Assembly (NCBI GenBank): GCA_030028905.1
Contig: JALDYZ010000003.1
Coordinates: forward strand, 434,001-498,000
Direction of reading: 5' to 3'
Length of the DNA stretch: 64,000 bases
Source: Ferirhizobium litorale
Lineage (GTDB): Bacteria > Pseudomonadota > Alphaproteobacteria > Rhizobiales > Rhizobiaceae
How positions within the stretch are numbered: position 1 is the stretch's first letter; every line of letters begins with the position of its first letter. Position numbers and translations under genes: made by a program. Of this stretch, positions 33,201-41,579 are shown piece after piece. Under the pieces are notes generated by a model, which had not been told where the DNA came from, made no database searches, and saw only the letters and a program-made list of their open reading frames with translations.

Positions 33201-33446
33201 GAAGCATGCCGACTGCGACTGCGCCCGATCATCATGACGTCGGTCGCCTTCATTGCCGGCTCCGTTCCGTTGTTGATAGGTCATGGGGCTGGCGCGGAAG
33301 TGCGCTTTGCTACAGGCGTGACCGTGTTTGCGGGAATGCTGGGAGTTACGCTGTTTGGTCTGTTCCTGACGCCGGTGTTTTTCGTCATCTTGCGACAAAT
33401 GACCGGCGCTAAGGAGACCACTGACAGTCCTCAGCAAACGACTTGA
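30291..33446 (+). CDS. HAE1-type RND efflux permease (1051 aa)
   Basis: A full-length inner-membrane proton/drug antiporter. It starts FSRYFIDRPILSIVLSVLI, the usual first helix, and has the porter-domain repeats, the TM4 charged motif GIVVDDAIVVVENVER (Asp-Asp), the large second periplasmic domain, and the second half with LVFMVLASLYESWTLPLSV and KNAILIVEFARELEQQG. The ATG at 30291 has a GGAGCAT site. With the adaptor upstream it forms a two-gene operon behind operator 3. The substrate cannot be deduced; electrophiles or solvents are plausible from context. An intrinsic terminator follows. Confidence 0.95.
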   Translation: MNFSRYFIDRPILSIVLSVLIFLVGVVSVPFLPVGEYPEVVPPSVVVRANFPGANPKETAETVATPLEEAINGVEGIMYMKSVAGSDGSLQIVVTFWPGIDPDTAAVRVQNRVSQALSRLPDAVRQIGVTTQKQSPTPLMYISLASPDNSYDSLYLRNFIRLNVKDQLSRITGIGDVVALGAGDYAMRVWLDPNKLAAVGLTAGDVLKSIREQNVQVSAGQLGAEPSPTTTDFLLSINVAGRLRTEQEFGDIILKSGDAGQAVHLSDVARIELGSGDYTLRVKDNNQNAAMVGIFLSPGANALGVANAVYDKLDELSKTFPKGIIYRATWDPTVFVQDSITAVQTTLLEAVVLVVLVVILFLQSWRASVIPLVAVPVSIVGTFAFLYLLGFSINTLTLFGLVLAIGIVVDDAIVVVENVERYIAQGLSPRDAAYAAMKEVSGPIIAIGLVLCAAFIPMTFLSGVTGQFYKQFAVTISISTVISAFNSLTLSPALAAKLLRDHHAPKDRLSKIIDRIFGPFFRRFNRFFDKTAEGYEETVRKSFRHRGPVMLVYLVLLGATVALFQIVPGGFIPTQDKLYLFSGAKLPEGASLARTTEVADKMDEIAKSVEGVASVSSYVGLNALQLVNTPNISASYIILKPFDQRHRSAEEINAELNSKLSSIKEGFSYSLMPPPIQGLGNGSGYSLYLQDRAGLGYAALQHAVNKMQAVIAQTPGMTYPVTSYQANIPQLEVKVDRAKAKAQGIVLTDLFETLQTYLGSAYINDFTRFGRVYRVVAQADTSFRQHAESIGNLEVRNGKGDMVPIASMISIVPTFGPDPVVRYNGYPAADLIGDSDPRILSSSQVITKITELAKENLPAGIELEWTDLSYQQVNQSNSAAIVFPIAALLVFMVLASLYESWTLPLSVILIVPLCILSALFGVWLTGGDNNVFVQVGLVVLMGLACKNAILIVEFARELEQQGKSTVEAVLEACRLRLRPIIMTSVAFIAGSVPLLIGHGAGAEVRFATGVTVFAGMLGVTLFGLFLTPVFFVILRQMTGAKETTDSPQQTT

Positions 33447-33461
33447 GGCTTGTGATCCCGA

Positions 33462-33492
33462 GTGACCCCGCTGAATTCTGCAGCGGGGTCAC
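33462..33492 (+). terminator. Terminator after the RND operon
   Basis: GTGACCCCGCTG pairs perfectly with CAGCGGGGTCAC around a 7-base loop, 16 bp after the permease stop. Only a weak T-rich stretch follows, but the 12-bp stem is strong. Confidence 0.75.
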
Positions 33493-33642
33493 ATTCATTT
33501 GCCGGAACGTGCCCTTGCAACTCGGGAACGAGCAGTTCCGAACATCGAATTACAGGGGTGTCAAAAGCAAGTCGCAGTGGCAGCGACGGCGATCAACATG
33601 CATGTGTCTGAAGATTGAGCAGCACGCGAGGTCGTTTTCCCA

Positions 33643-34602
33643 ATGAGCGAATTCCTCTCCTACATAACAGGTCTTGTACCTGTCGCCGCCACCTTGGAGA
33701 TTTGGGGGCGTTTGGCCTTGATCGCGGCGCTGGGTTTTGTTCTTGGTTTTGCCATGAACCGCGGATCGATCTGCACAGTCATCGCCACGAAGGAGTTGGT
33801 ATCGGAAAGGAGGCCAGCGCGCTTCATTGCTTTGGTCGAATGCGCCGCCTGGGCTGCCCTCGTCTACGCGATCCTTGAAACCGAACCGATAATGGAAGCG
33901 GGCTGGTCGTCACTCGTTTACCTGGTTCCCGCGGCCATTTTTCTTGGGATCGGCACCTATATCAACGGCTCGTGCGTGTTCGGGTCTGTTGGGCATATCG
34001 GGAATGGCGAAATCGAGTTTGTATTCACGTTTCTTGGCATTTATGCGGTCCTCTACACTGAAACGGCATTTGATCTCCTTTCTGATCAGCCGGTGGCCAG
34101 TACACCCCCGTCGCTTGGGGCGACACTTCTCTCGCTTGCATTGTTGGCAATCGTGGCAACGAGGTTCAGTGTGTCACGCAGATCCGAAACGAATTTCCGA
34201 CGGTTGACGCTGGCAATGGGAACAGTTGGCGTCACTTCCACGGCTCTGGCCATTCTAGCGCCCGGATTCTCGATCACTGCATCGTTTGGACCTATAGCTT
34301 CGGTATCTGTCGTGGGTGCCGCAATCTCGGTCTGCATGTTCGGTGGCAGCTTCGTCTCCGCAAGACTAGGCAAGCATGGGTTCAGACTGAAATGGCCAAC
34401 CGTGAAGGCCATGGTCAAGAGAACGCTTGCGGGTACCCTCATGGGATTGGGAGCGTTACTCATTCCCGGCGGCAACGACACGCTGCTGCTGATCGGTCTC
34501 CCGGCAGGTGCCTGGCAGGCAGCGCTCGCCTACGTGCTATTCGTCGCAACGGTTGCCGTTCTCGTGGGCAAACTCGGTTCGATTGCAAAAGCCTGGTCAT
34601 AG
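33643..34602 (+). CDS. YeeE/YedE (sulfur transport) family membrane protein (319 aa)
   Basis: A polytopic protein with about nine hydrophobic segments. Conserved Cys-containing loops mark the family: FAMNRGSICTVIATKEL near the start and INGSCVFGSVGHIGNGE in the middle, with a mirrored half later. YeeE-type proteins carry thiosulfate or other sulfur compounds; in this branch the substrate is not proven. The ATG is 20 bases after an AGCACGCGAGG stretch. The following b561 and molybdopterin oxidoreductase genes could belong to the same sulfur/redox theme. Confidence 0.85.
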   Translation: MSEFLSYITGLVPVAATLEIWGRLALIAALGFVLGFAMNRGSICTVIATKELVSERRPARFIALVECAAWAALVYAILETEPIMEAGWSSLVYLVPAAIFLGIGTYINGSCVFGSVGHIGNGEIEFVFTFLGIYAVLYTETAFDLLSDQPVASTPPSLGATLLSLALLAIVATRFSVSRRSETNFRRLTLAMGTVGVTSTALAILAPGFSITASFGPIASVSVVGAAISVCMFGGSFVSARLGKHGFRLKWPTVKAMVKRTLAGTLMGLGALLIPGGNDTLLLIGLPAGAWQAALAYVLFVATVAVLVGKLGSIAKAWS

Positions 34603-34819
34603 GGATTGGCCATGTTGTGCGCCAAGTTGGCGATGAAGTTCCTTCCAGTACCCCAAAGTGCGGTCCAGCCGAGGGGTTCACTCCAAAAAGGGGTCAATGT
34701 TCGGTGCTGATTGACATATGGCGAATTCGAACTTTATGGACATCACGAAGGCCAGGGTCAGGCGGCCCTGTCGGTGACCACATGTCCACGAGACCACAAC
34801 CGGCCTAGTGTGATATCGC

Positions 34820-34968
34820 CGCGAGCCCGAGCGTACCAACGGAGCGGGGCGGGGTGGCCATCGCATTGGCCCTCGGCGTGCCCATTGCCACACGAAGCCG
34901 GGAACGATCAGGAGCCCGCCGATCCCGAAGAAGCCGAAAGCAGCGCCGACGACGAGTCGCGGCGACAA
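34820..34968 (-). pseudogene. Possible N-terminal fragment of a TauE/SafE-type permease
   Basis: The minus strand encodes PRLVVGAAFGFFGIGGLLIVPG, similar to the first helix of TSUP sulfite exporters (GxxFGxxGxGGGLLxVP). The similarity stops after about 30 residues; other frames nearby (AMGTPRANAMATP) may continue it, so frameshifts are likely. The rest of 34603-35198 holds nothing I recognise. Confidence 0.4.
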
Positions 34969-35198
34969 CCCTTAAGGTTGTATTCGAGAACCGCGAGAGT
35001 CTTCGCTTGAACCTATCTCGGCAATGGCGGGCTGCCCCTACACCAAGGTATCGCAAGAATACACCTGAGACTAATGCTGTCCATTTTTCCACGCGCTATC
35101 ATAGCGGTTGCCCGGTGAAGCTCGCTTGACCAACCGCGACCGAAGCTGAGGCAAAAGCGTCGTACTGATGGGCATATGCCCAGAAAAAGAGAGTGAAC

Positions 35199-35483
35199 AT
35201 GACCAGCACCAAGTTCCTATCCGCCGTAGCCGTCCTCGGCTGCCTCCTCCCGGCTTCAGCGAGCTTCGCGGCAGATGCAATGTCCTTGCACGCCACGGAA
35301 ACAAGTGCGATGGCAGAAAGAGCAACCACCTGTCAGACAGGCCGGAGCGCCACCTGCAAACATATGGCGACCTCGGGCGCCATGAAAGGCGAGGCAATAG
35401 CCGCGCATGCGATGGGTGCCACGCATCGCGAAGCAATGTCTGGTGGCGCCATGGCTGGCGACCACATGAAGCCGCATAAGTAA
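35199..35483 (+). CDS. Small exported Met/His-rich protein (94 aa)
   Basis: A clear Sec signal (FLSAVAVLGCLLPASASFA) is followed by a mature part of about 70 residues with many Met, His and Ala: SLHATETSAMAERATTCQTG, then CKHMATSGAMKGEAIAAHAM and GDHMKPHK. Two Cys occur close together (TCQTGRSATCKH). The Met/His spacing suggests possible copper or silver binding in the periplasm, but I know no matching family. I chose the ATG at 35199 (AAAGAGAGTG upstream). It lies 90 bp before the cytochrome b561 gene, on the same strand. Confidence 0.75.
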   Translation: MTSTKFLSAVAVLGCLLPASASFAADAMSLHATETSAMAERATTCQTGRSATCKHMATSGAMKGEAIAAHAMGATHREAMSGGAMAGDHMKPHK

Positions 35484-35573
35484 TCACCCGCATCGAAGCT
35501 ACTTGCGCAGTTGTCGCGGACCCGTAACGCGCAAGTGGCTTTCACCAGACCAACGCCCAAAGGGAGAATGCCA

Positions 35574-36392
35574 ATGCGCCAACTGGTCTATCGGCAGTCG
35601 ATCTGGACTCGCGTCACACACTGGACCTGGGTCCTTTGCCTGATCTTTCTGCTGATGTCGGGCTTGCAGATATTCAACGCTCGTCCCGATCTCTATATTG
35701 GACAGCAGTCGGGATTCGGCTTTGACAATTCGGTGCTACGGATGTCGGCCGTCGAGACACCAACTGGACCGGAAGGGCAAACGGAACTGTTCGGCCACCA
35801 GTTCGACACGACGGGAGTGTTCGGCGTGAGCGGACCAAAGTCGGATCGGCAGTTCCAAGGGTTCCCGAGCGCGTTGACGGTCCCTTCTTATCGTGACCTC
35901 GCTACTGGGCGCGTCATTCACTTCTTCTTCGCGTGGCTGCTCGTCGGAACTTTGTTGTTGTGGTTGGTCGCGGGTCTCTTCAATGGACATATACGGCGAG
36001 ACCTTCTGCCCAAGGGCCGTGACCTGCGTGCGTTGCCGAATGACGTCCTCTCCCATCTCCGGTTCCGGTTCAGTCACGGGCAACGCTACAACCCGCTGCA
36101 GAAGCTCAGCTATTTCACTGTCATCTTTGCCCTCTTGCCCTTGATGGTGCTCACTGGGCTGACGATGTCGCCCGGCATGGACGCGGCATGGCCCTGGCTC
36201 CTGGAGATTTTTGGAGGGCGGCAGACTGCCCGTTCTCTTCACTTCGCCGTCGCGTGTCTGCTGGTTCTGTTCTTCCTCGTTCACATCGCGATGGTTGTCG
36301 CGGCGGGGCCCATCAATGAACTGCGCTCGATGATAACGGGCTGGTTTCGCCCCGCCGCCGATGTCGAGGTATTTTCGGAGGAAGAGAAATGA
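35574..36392 (+). CDS. Cytochrome b561-domain membrane protein (272 aa)
   Basis: A di-haem cytochrome b of the b561/thiosulfate-reductase gamma type. Candidate haem-ligand His residues lie in TRVTHWTWVLC near the start, GRVIHFFFAWLL in the middle, and SLHFAVACLLVLFFLVHIAMV near the end. About four to five membrane segments; a long periplasmic loop of about 90 residues follows the first helix. The start is the ATG at 35574, 7 bp from AGGGAGA. Its stop overlaps the next gene's start (ATGA). It likely passes electrons between the quinone pool and the exported oxidoreductase. Confidence 0.87.
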   Translation: MRQLVYRQSIWTRVTHWTWVLCLIFLLMSGLQIFNARPDLYIGQQSGFGFDNSVLRMSAVETPTGPEGQTELFGHQFDTTGVFGVSGPKSDRQFQGFPSALTVPSYRDLATGRVIHFFFAWLLVGTLLLWLVAGLFNGHIRRDLLPKGRDLRALPNDVLSHLRFRFSHGQRYNPLQKLSYFTVIFALLPLMVLTGLTMSPGMDAAWPWLLEIFGGRQTARSLHFAVACLLVLFFLVHIAMVVAAGPINELRSMITGWFRPAADVEVFSEEEK

Positions 36393-37177
36393 GGCAGCAG
36401 GGAATTTCCAGGCGTTGCTTGCTTGGTTTTGCCACCGTGGCCGGATCGTCGCTGGCCTTGGCAGGATGCAGCAACTTCGATTTTCTCGGTGATCGGGACA
36501 ATGATGTCCGCGAGTTCCTATCCAGCGCAAACGGCCTTACGTATCGGATGCAGCGTCTGTTGCTCGGCAACACCTGGTTGGCACCAGAGTACACTGAGGC
36601 GGACATCCGGCAGGCGCAGAGACCAAATGGCACTACAGCGGTCGGAACCGAAGAGTACACGCGCCTGGCGAACGATGGCTTTTCCGCCTATCGGCTGACG
36701 GTAGGCGGTTTGGTTGAGAGACCGGCGTCGTTTTCTCTCGCCGAGCTCCGGAATATGCCATCGCGCACCCAGATTACCCGTCATGACTGTGTGGAGGGCT
36801 GGAGTACGATTGCCAAATGGGCGGGTGTTCCGCTTTCGGCGGTTCTCGACCAAGTGCGGCCGCGCCCAGATTCACGCTACGTGGTGTTTCATTGCTTCGA
36901 CAACGTGCAAAGTGACGGCGCTGAGGTTCAGTTCTATGGCAGCATCGATCTCGTCGATGCTCGACATCCGCAGACCATACTGGCCTACACCATGAACGAT
37001 GCGCCCCTGCCCGTTGCAAACGGAGCGCCGCTCAGAGTACGCGTGGAGCGCCAACTCGGCTACAAGATGAGCAAATTCATCAAGTCCATCGAATTGGTCT
37101 CAAGCTTGGCCGAAATCCAAGGCGGCCATGGCGGCTATTGGGAAGACCAGGGATACGACTGGTACGCAGGCATATGA
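36389..37177 (+). CDS. Exported molybdopterin-dependent (sulfite-oxidase-like) oxidoreductase (262 aa)
   Basis: It begins with a Tat-like motif (SRRCLLGFATVAGSSLALAGC) that also contains a lipobox (LAGC), so the enzyme may be an exported lipoprotein. The sulfite-oxidase fold shows in YRLTVGGLVERPASFSL, the Mo-coordinating Cys in TRHDCVEGWSTIAKW, and the C-terminal RVERQLGYKMSKFIKSIEL. Its start overlaps the b561 stop codon, so the two form a pair comparable in layout to MsrP/MsrQ, although MsrQ is not a b561 of this kind. The substrate is unknown; a sulfoxide or other S/N-oxide is a reasonable guess. It is shorter than typical MsrP. Confidence 0.88.
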   Translation: MRQQGISRRCLLGFATVAGSSLALAGCSNFDFLGDRDNDVREFLSSANGLTYRMQRLLLGNTWLAPEYTEADIRQAQRPNGTTAVGTEEYTRLANDGFSAYRLTVGGLVERPASFSLAELRNMPSRTQITRHDCVEGWSTIAKWAGVPLSAVLDQVRPRPDSRYVVFHCFDNVQSDGAEVQFYGSIDLVDARHPQTILAYTMNDAPLPVANGAPLRVRVERQLGYKMSKFIKSIELVSSLAEIQGGHGGYWEDQGYDWYAGI

Positions 37178-37361
37178 GGGGCAATCCGACCCTCACACCG
37201 ACGTGCAACTAGCCCAGCGCGGCGGGACAAACGGCTGCTATCCTGCGCCATCTACCCACGCTATCGGGCGATCGCCCTTGTGGGACGACGCGAAAAATGG
37301 TGTGCACTTCGCTTAGCTCCAGCGTGTAGTCGGGCTATCGACGATCAGGTCCCATACAGAA

Positions 37362-37897
37362 ACTTTTCATCCCCCACAGGGGAATATTCTGACCGGAGAA
37401 TAACGGGTAGTTGCGAGTGCTCATCCCGATTGCTCACATAAGGCGCGAAGTGAGGTTTCGGTGCCAACGCGGATATTGCTGCGATGCCTTTGATCCGATT
37501 TCAGGCATGCCACCCTTGGCTTGCCTACCGACAGCAGCTGCACTGCTGCCTGCTACAGGAGACGATTGCCATGCCAAGCACCTTGAGTGAGTGGAACGAG
37601 TTCTTTCTTTTTCGAGGCACGAGTTCGATAGTGCCATTTCTCCGTTTTTTGGCTGTCCTGAGAAATCGCTTTGGAAGCGCCGCAGGGTCGTCCACGAGGT
37701 ATCCAGCGAAACATTTTGGTTTGCTCTCAGCAACTCATTTCTAACTGCGCTTTCGCGCGCAGTTAGTGAGATTTCACGCCCACAAGAGGCTCCACAACAA
37801 ACCATCACCACAGAATTGCCGATCCAAGGATTGGTAATTTCACAGGCGCTTGCCCTGCTGAGCCCTGCCGTTGTAATTTCCGGAGAATTTCATGCTA
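37362..37897 (+). repeat. Duplicated leader, copy 1 (about 537 bp), upstream of the porin
   Basis: Nearly identical to 41041-41579, with roughly ten differences, and including the ribosome-binding site and ATG of the following gene. It contains the hairpins CCCC-ACA-GGGG (37372-37382), TATTCT-N6-AGAATA (37385-37402) and CTAACTGCGC-N6-GCGCAGTTAG (37741-37766). A 57-codon ORF starts at 37571 after AGGAGACG. I match it to no known riboswitch class. The 185 bp before it (37178-37361) shows no gene. Confidence 0.9.
37741..37766 (+). promoter_or_regulatory. Strong hairpin in leader copy 1
   Basis: CTAACTGCGC and GCGCAGTTAG form a perfect 10-bp stem around TTTCGC, about 125 bp before the porin ATG. 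It is fully conserved in the second leader copy. It may be a terminator/attenuator or a structural part of the leader RNA. Confidence 0.6.
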
Positions 37898-39166
37898 TTC
37901 ACTTCAACTATCTCTCGTTTGGGGTCTCTGGTTCTGCAAGCCGGAGCTCTCGTCTTATTTTCGGAAAGTCATGTGTTGGCGCAGGACAACGCCCAGGCGG
38001 CCAAGGGCGCCCGCTTGGCGACGCTCGATGAGCATGGCCTGATGCTGCAATCTCCCGACGGCGGCGTGAAATTCCACCTGGGCGGTCGTCTGCACGTTGA
38101 TTTCGGAACCGGCGACAGTTCGGTTGTTACGGGCGAATTTCCCGAGCATGTCGATTTTCGACGTCTTTGGATCGAGCCGAAGTTGACCATCTATGACGAC
38201 CTGATCTTGAACTTGCAGTATGACTTCGCCAGCAACACGACCCGGGTCAACAATCTTCTCGCAACCTACAAGGGCTTCTCCCCCTTCACCGTCACCGTGG
38301 GCAATTTCAAGGAGCCCTTCAGCCTCGACGTGCTGACGGCCAACAACGACATCATGTTCATGGAGCGCTCGCTTGCGGCCGCCTTTGCTTCTGGGCCGGC
38401 GGGACGCAATACCGGTGCGGCCGTCGGTACCCACGGCGACAACTGGACGCTTGCCGCCGGTATTTTCGGGGGCAATATAAACCACAGTGTCGACGGGGTC
38501 GGTCTTGAAGGAACGGTTCGTGCGACCTACGCGCCTATTCTGAACGCCCACGAGGTTCTGCATTTCGGCATTTCCGGCAACTATCACTCGCTCTCGGACG
38601 ACGTCGGCGCGTCCTTCTCCACGACGCCGGAAAGTTTCCTTTTCGATGCCGCCCTGGTCAGCACGGGCGCAATCGACGACGCAGAGGCAATTGGCCGCCT
38701 GGGCTTGGAATTTGCCTGGGCAAATGGCCCGTTCCGGGTACAGGCCGAGTACATCGCCGCGGAAGTCGACCGCGAAAATAACCCCAACGCCTTCTTTCAG
38801 GGAGGCTATCTGCAAGGGGGCTGGGTCATCAATGGCGATGCGGCGCCCTACGTGCTCCAGGCCGACACGGCGACCGAGGTCGGCATATTCAAGCGGGTGC
38901 AGCCGAGGCAGGATCAGCGGTTGTCCCATGGCGGATCCGGAGTATTCGAGACAGTCGCTCGCTACTCCGCCATCGACCTGTCGAGCCACGACATTCGCGG
39001 CGGTTTTCAGCAAGACGTGACGATCGGCCTGAATTGGTATCCTGAACCGAATGCGCGCTTCATGGCGAACTACATCCATGCCTGGGCCGACCCGGCTTCC
39101 AGCAGCCTGGGCGGAGATGACGGGGACGCGGATATCTTCCAGTTGCGGATGCAGATCGCATTCTAG
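37892..39166 (+). CDS. OprP/OprO-type phosphate-selective porin (424 aa)
   Basis: A beta-barrel porin: signal peptide region at the N-terminus, SPDGGVKFHLGGRLHVDFGTG at the start of the barrel, FRRLWIEPKLTIYDDL, VTVGNFKEPFSLDVLT, MERSLAAAFASG, and a last strand ending in Phe (FQLRMQIAF), as needed for outer-membrane insertion. The family commonly includes polyphosphate or phosphate channels; the true substrate is not known. The 5' leader is shared with the sensor kinase at 41574, an unusual arrangement. The ATG at 37892 has a CCGGAGAATTTC site. Confidence 0.88.
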   Translation: MLFTSTISRLGSLVLQAGALVLFSESHVLAQDNAQAAKGARLATLDEHGLMLQSPDGGVKFHLGGRLHVDFGTGDSSVVTGEFPEHVDFRRLWIEPKLTIYDDLILNLQYDFASNTTRVNNLLATYKGFSPFTVTVGNFKEPFSLDVLTANNDIMFMERSLAAAFASGPAGRNTGAAVGTHGDNWTLAAGIFGGNINHSVDGVGLEGTVRATYAPILNAHEVLHFGISGNYHSLSDDVGASFSTTPESFLFDAALVSTGAIDDAEAIGRLGLEFAWANGPFRVQAEYIAAEVDRENNPNAFFQGGYLQGGWVINGDAAPYVLQADTATEVGIFKRVQPRQDQRLSHGGSGVFETVARYSAIDLSSHDIRGGFQQDVTIGLNWYPEPNARFMANYIHAWADPASSSLGGDDGDADIFQLRMQIAF

Positions 39167-39202
39167 AAGTATTCACTTGTGCGAGCAAACGCACGCACGA
39201 TG

Positions 39203-39560
39203 TCAGGGATCCCGGGTAGAAGACGCACCTTCCTCAAGACGGATCGTAAGATGACCGACGATAATCGCGGCGCGGGAGGCTGCTTTGACAGCCGGCGGCT
39301 CCGGAGACATGGCCGCGAATTCGACTGCCGGCTCACGCAAAACCAGCTTGCCCTGTAGCGCTGGCGTTCGCCAGGACGGCAGGTGATTGGCCCTCAACCC
39401 GAGGCGTTCCGCCACTTCGTTCACCATCGCGCGCCCGGGCGCGCTAGCCCTCCGAAACGATCCGTGCCTTGACCTCATCCGGCTGTTGGCGATGCGCCTC
39501 ACGTCGGCCCCGTCGTGTCGTGAGACCTTCCGATGTAATGTCCATGGAGAAACTCCTTCC
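39203..39560 (-). pseudogene. IS66-type TnpA fragment
   Basis: The minus strand reads RRIANSRMRSRHGSFRRASAPGRAMVNEVAERLGLRANHLPSWRT in continuous order, matching the IS66 OrfA (TnpA) core (VNEVAERLGLRANHLPSWR), followed by AIIVGHLTIRLEEGAS, as at that protein's end. No tnpB or tnpC is near. It is a degenerate relic between the porin and the LuxR-type gene. Confidence 0.75.
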
Positions 39561-39744
39561 CGCTCATCCATGGAACGTCGATCACGGATCAGGCGACAGC
39601 GGGCAACGTGGGGCAAAACAGCGGCTACGTTGTTGTGATTTGAACGTGAATAAGCCGCTCCTTATGTAAACTCCGGCGGGGCCAGAGTCTAATACGTTGC
39701 CGCTAAATACACGTTGGCAATATGAAAATGTCGAGTCAGTACAG

Positions 39745-40833
39745 ATGGATGTTCAACGATACCGCAAGAAACGCAAATGGCACGAACTTGATCTCTTGTG
39801 CCGTGCTGAAGCGGGGATCGGACCCATCGCGCCTGCCGCCTGCCGTATAATCCGGGAACTTGTGGGGGCCGACTCCGTCTTGTTGTTCTGGCTCGATCAG
39901 AACGGTCTGCCCGCGGGCCTTTTCTACGAAAGCACCGCAGATTGCGCGATTGAGGTCTTCGGTGATGATTACCATCGGTTCTTTTCAGATCCATTGGAGC
40001 TCAATGGCACCAACTTGCCTACGGAGAATGAAAATCCCGTCGGAATCCTGATGAATCCAAGACGGGATTATTTTTGCTCCAAAACCTTCAACCTCATGGT
40101 CAAGGCCAGTGCAAACCTCCATTCCGTTGATTTGAAGGTCGACGTTGAAAGTCAGACACGAGCGGTTGTAATGTTGTTTCGAACCGGGCAAAAGCCGTTT
40201 GAGGAACACGACGCATCGTATTTCAGACAGGCACTCCCCTACCTGCGACATGCTATCGAACGGCACTCGCCGGAGGGGCCTTGGGAGCGACGCTATGCGC
40301 CCGGCCATATGCTTGTCGATTGGTCTGGCACAAAGTTGTTGGCGGTGAGCGATGAAGCATCCCGCCTTCTCAACGCGTGCGCGATCGTCGGGCAGGACAT
40401 CCGCGTTGCAGCTTCCGCGACGCTGCCACCGCGATTTGCCGAGGACCTTTGTCGTCGGCTGGAAACGGCGGGGGTGACAAGCGATATCCTGGACATTCCG
40501 TGGGGTCGGCTTCGCGCTACAGCAACACAAATGCATGACGTCTCAACAAAGGGTACGAAACGGGTGCTCATCTCGCTTGAGATGGAAGTGCCCAAGCGCC
40601 TGCGGATTATACATGCGATCCTGGACATGCCGCTGTCGCCGCTTCAACGCTTGATCGCACTGGTTGCTGCAGAGGGCGGCTCGCGTGCAGACTGCCTGAG
40701 TTCGATGGGGATCAGTAAGGAGGCGCTCAAGAAGCATCTTTCCGTTATTTACCGAGCAGTTGGCGTGAATTCGTGGAAAGACTTGGCGATGGCGCTGCAG
40801 CGGAACTCGTCGGGAAATTCGACGCCGTTGTGA
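39745..40833 (+). CDS. LuxR-type regulator with GAF-like N-terminus (362 aa)
   Basis: The last 65 or so residues form a GerE/LuxR-type HTH: LSPLQRLIALVAAEGGSRADC, then SSMGISKEALKKHLSVIYRAVGV. The first 170 residues (ACRIIRELVGADSVLLFWLD, later YFRQALPYLRHAIERH) have the alternating pattern of a GAF/PAS sensory domain. There is no receiver domain, so it is probably not phosphorylated. I prefer the ATG at 39745; the frame opens with a TTG at 39697 that has no clear site. It lies between the two leader copies and could control the porin and the kinase, which is speculation. Confidence 0.78.
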   Translation: MDVQRYRKKRKWHELDLLCRAEAGIGPIAPAACRIIRELVGADSVLLFWLDQNGLPAGLFYESTADCAIEVFGDDYHRFFSDPLELNGTNLPTENENPVGILMNPRRDYFCSKTFNLMVKASANLHSVDLKVDVESQTRAVVMLFRTGQKPFEEHDASYFRQALPYLRHAIERHSPEGPWERRYAPGHMLVDWSGTKLLAVSDEASRLLNACAIVGQDIRVAASATLPPRFAEDLCRRLETAGVTSDILDIPWGRLRATATQMHDVSTKGTKRVLISLEMEVPKRLRIIHAILDMPLSPLQRLIALVAAEGGSRADCLSSMGISKEALKKHLSVIYRAVGVNSWKDLAMALQRNSSGNSTPL

Positions 40834-40868
40834 ATCACTGATGTTCCGCGAAATCTGATGGCGGAATT

Positions 40869-40891
40869 GATATGCCCCATCAGGGCATATC
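40869..40891 (+). terminator. Hairpin after the LuxR-type gene
   Basis: GATATGCCC and GGGCATATC form a perfect 9-bp stem with a five-base loop, 36 bp past the stop codon. No clear T run follows. Confidence 0.5.
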
Positions 40892-41040
40892 GCTGTGAAG
40901 CTACAAGATCGCTTCACTCTCTTCAGATTGAACGCCATATCGCGCGCCTCGATTTATTCGCGCGGCGATGATCGCTGAGCGACACAGTGCGAAGTCGGGT
41001 CTTCGTCACAGCTGAAGTGCATGTAGCTGGACACGCATCC

Positions 41041-41579
41041 AGAACTTTTTATCCCCCACAGGGGAATATTCTGACCGGAGAATAACGGGTAGTTGCGAGT
41101 GCTCATCCCGATTGCTCACATAAGGCGCGAAGTGAGGTTTCGGTGCCAACGCGGATATTACTGCGATGCCCTTGATCCGATTTCAGGCATGCCACCCTTG
41201 GCTTGCCTACCGACAGCAGTTGCACTGCTGCCTGCTACAGGAGACGATTGCCATGCCAAGCACCTTGAGTGAGTGGAACGAGTTCTTTCTTTGTCGAGGC
41301 ACGAGTTCGATAGTGCCATTTCTCCGTTTTTTGGCTGTCCTGAGAAATCGCTTTGGAAGCGCCACAGGGTCGTCCACGAGGTATCCAGCGAAACATTTTG
41401 GTTTGCTCTCAGCAACTCATTTCTAACTGCGCTTTCGCGCGCAGTTAGTGAGATTTCTCGCCCACAAGAGGCTCCACAACAAACCATCACCACAGAATTG
41501 CCGATCCAAGGATTGGCAATTTCACAGGCGCTTGCCCTGCTGAGCCCTGCCGTTTCAATTCCCGGAGAATTTCATGCTA
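41041..41579 (+). repeat. Duplicated leader, copy 2, upstream of the sensor kinase
   Basis: About 539 bp, near-identical to 37362-37897. The match extends through the ribosome-binding site and ATGCTAT of the kinase. It keeps all hairpins (the 10-bp stem here is 41423-41448). The small ORF (start 41253) differs from copy 1 by two or more amino-acid changes. Confidence 0.9.

Noticed and set aside
37571-37744. 57-residue protein encoded in the leader
   Set aside because: It has a fair ribosome-binding site, but the two copies differ by amino-acid-changing substitutions and other frames are open too; not enough support for a CDS call.
37362-37897. Known riboswitch class in the duplicated leader
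   Set aside because: The hairpins do not match any riboswitch consensus I know (SAM-II, cobalamin, TPP, glycine and others considered); reported as an uncharacterised leader instead.
37955-39079. 374-codon open frame on the minus strand
   Set aside because: Antisense to the porin gene; composition typical of a shadow frame.
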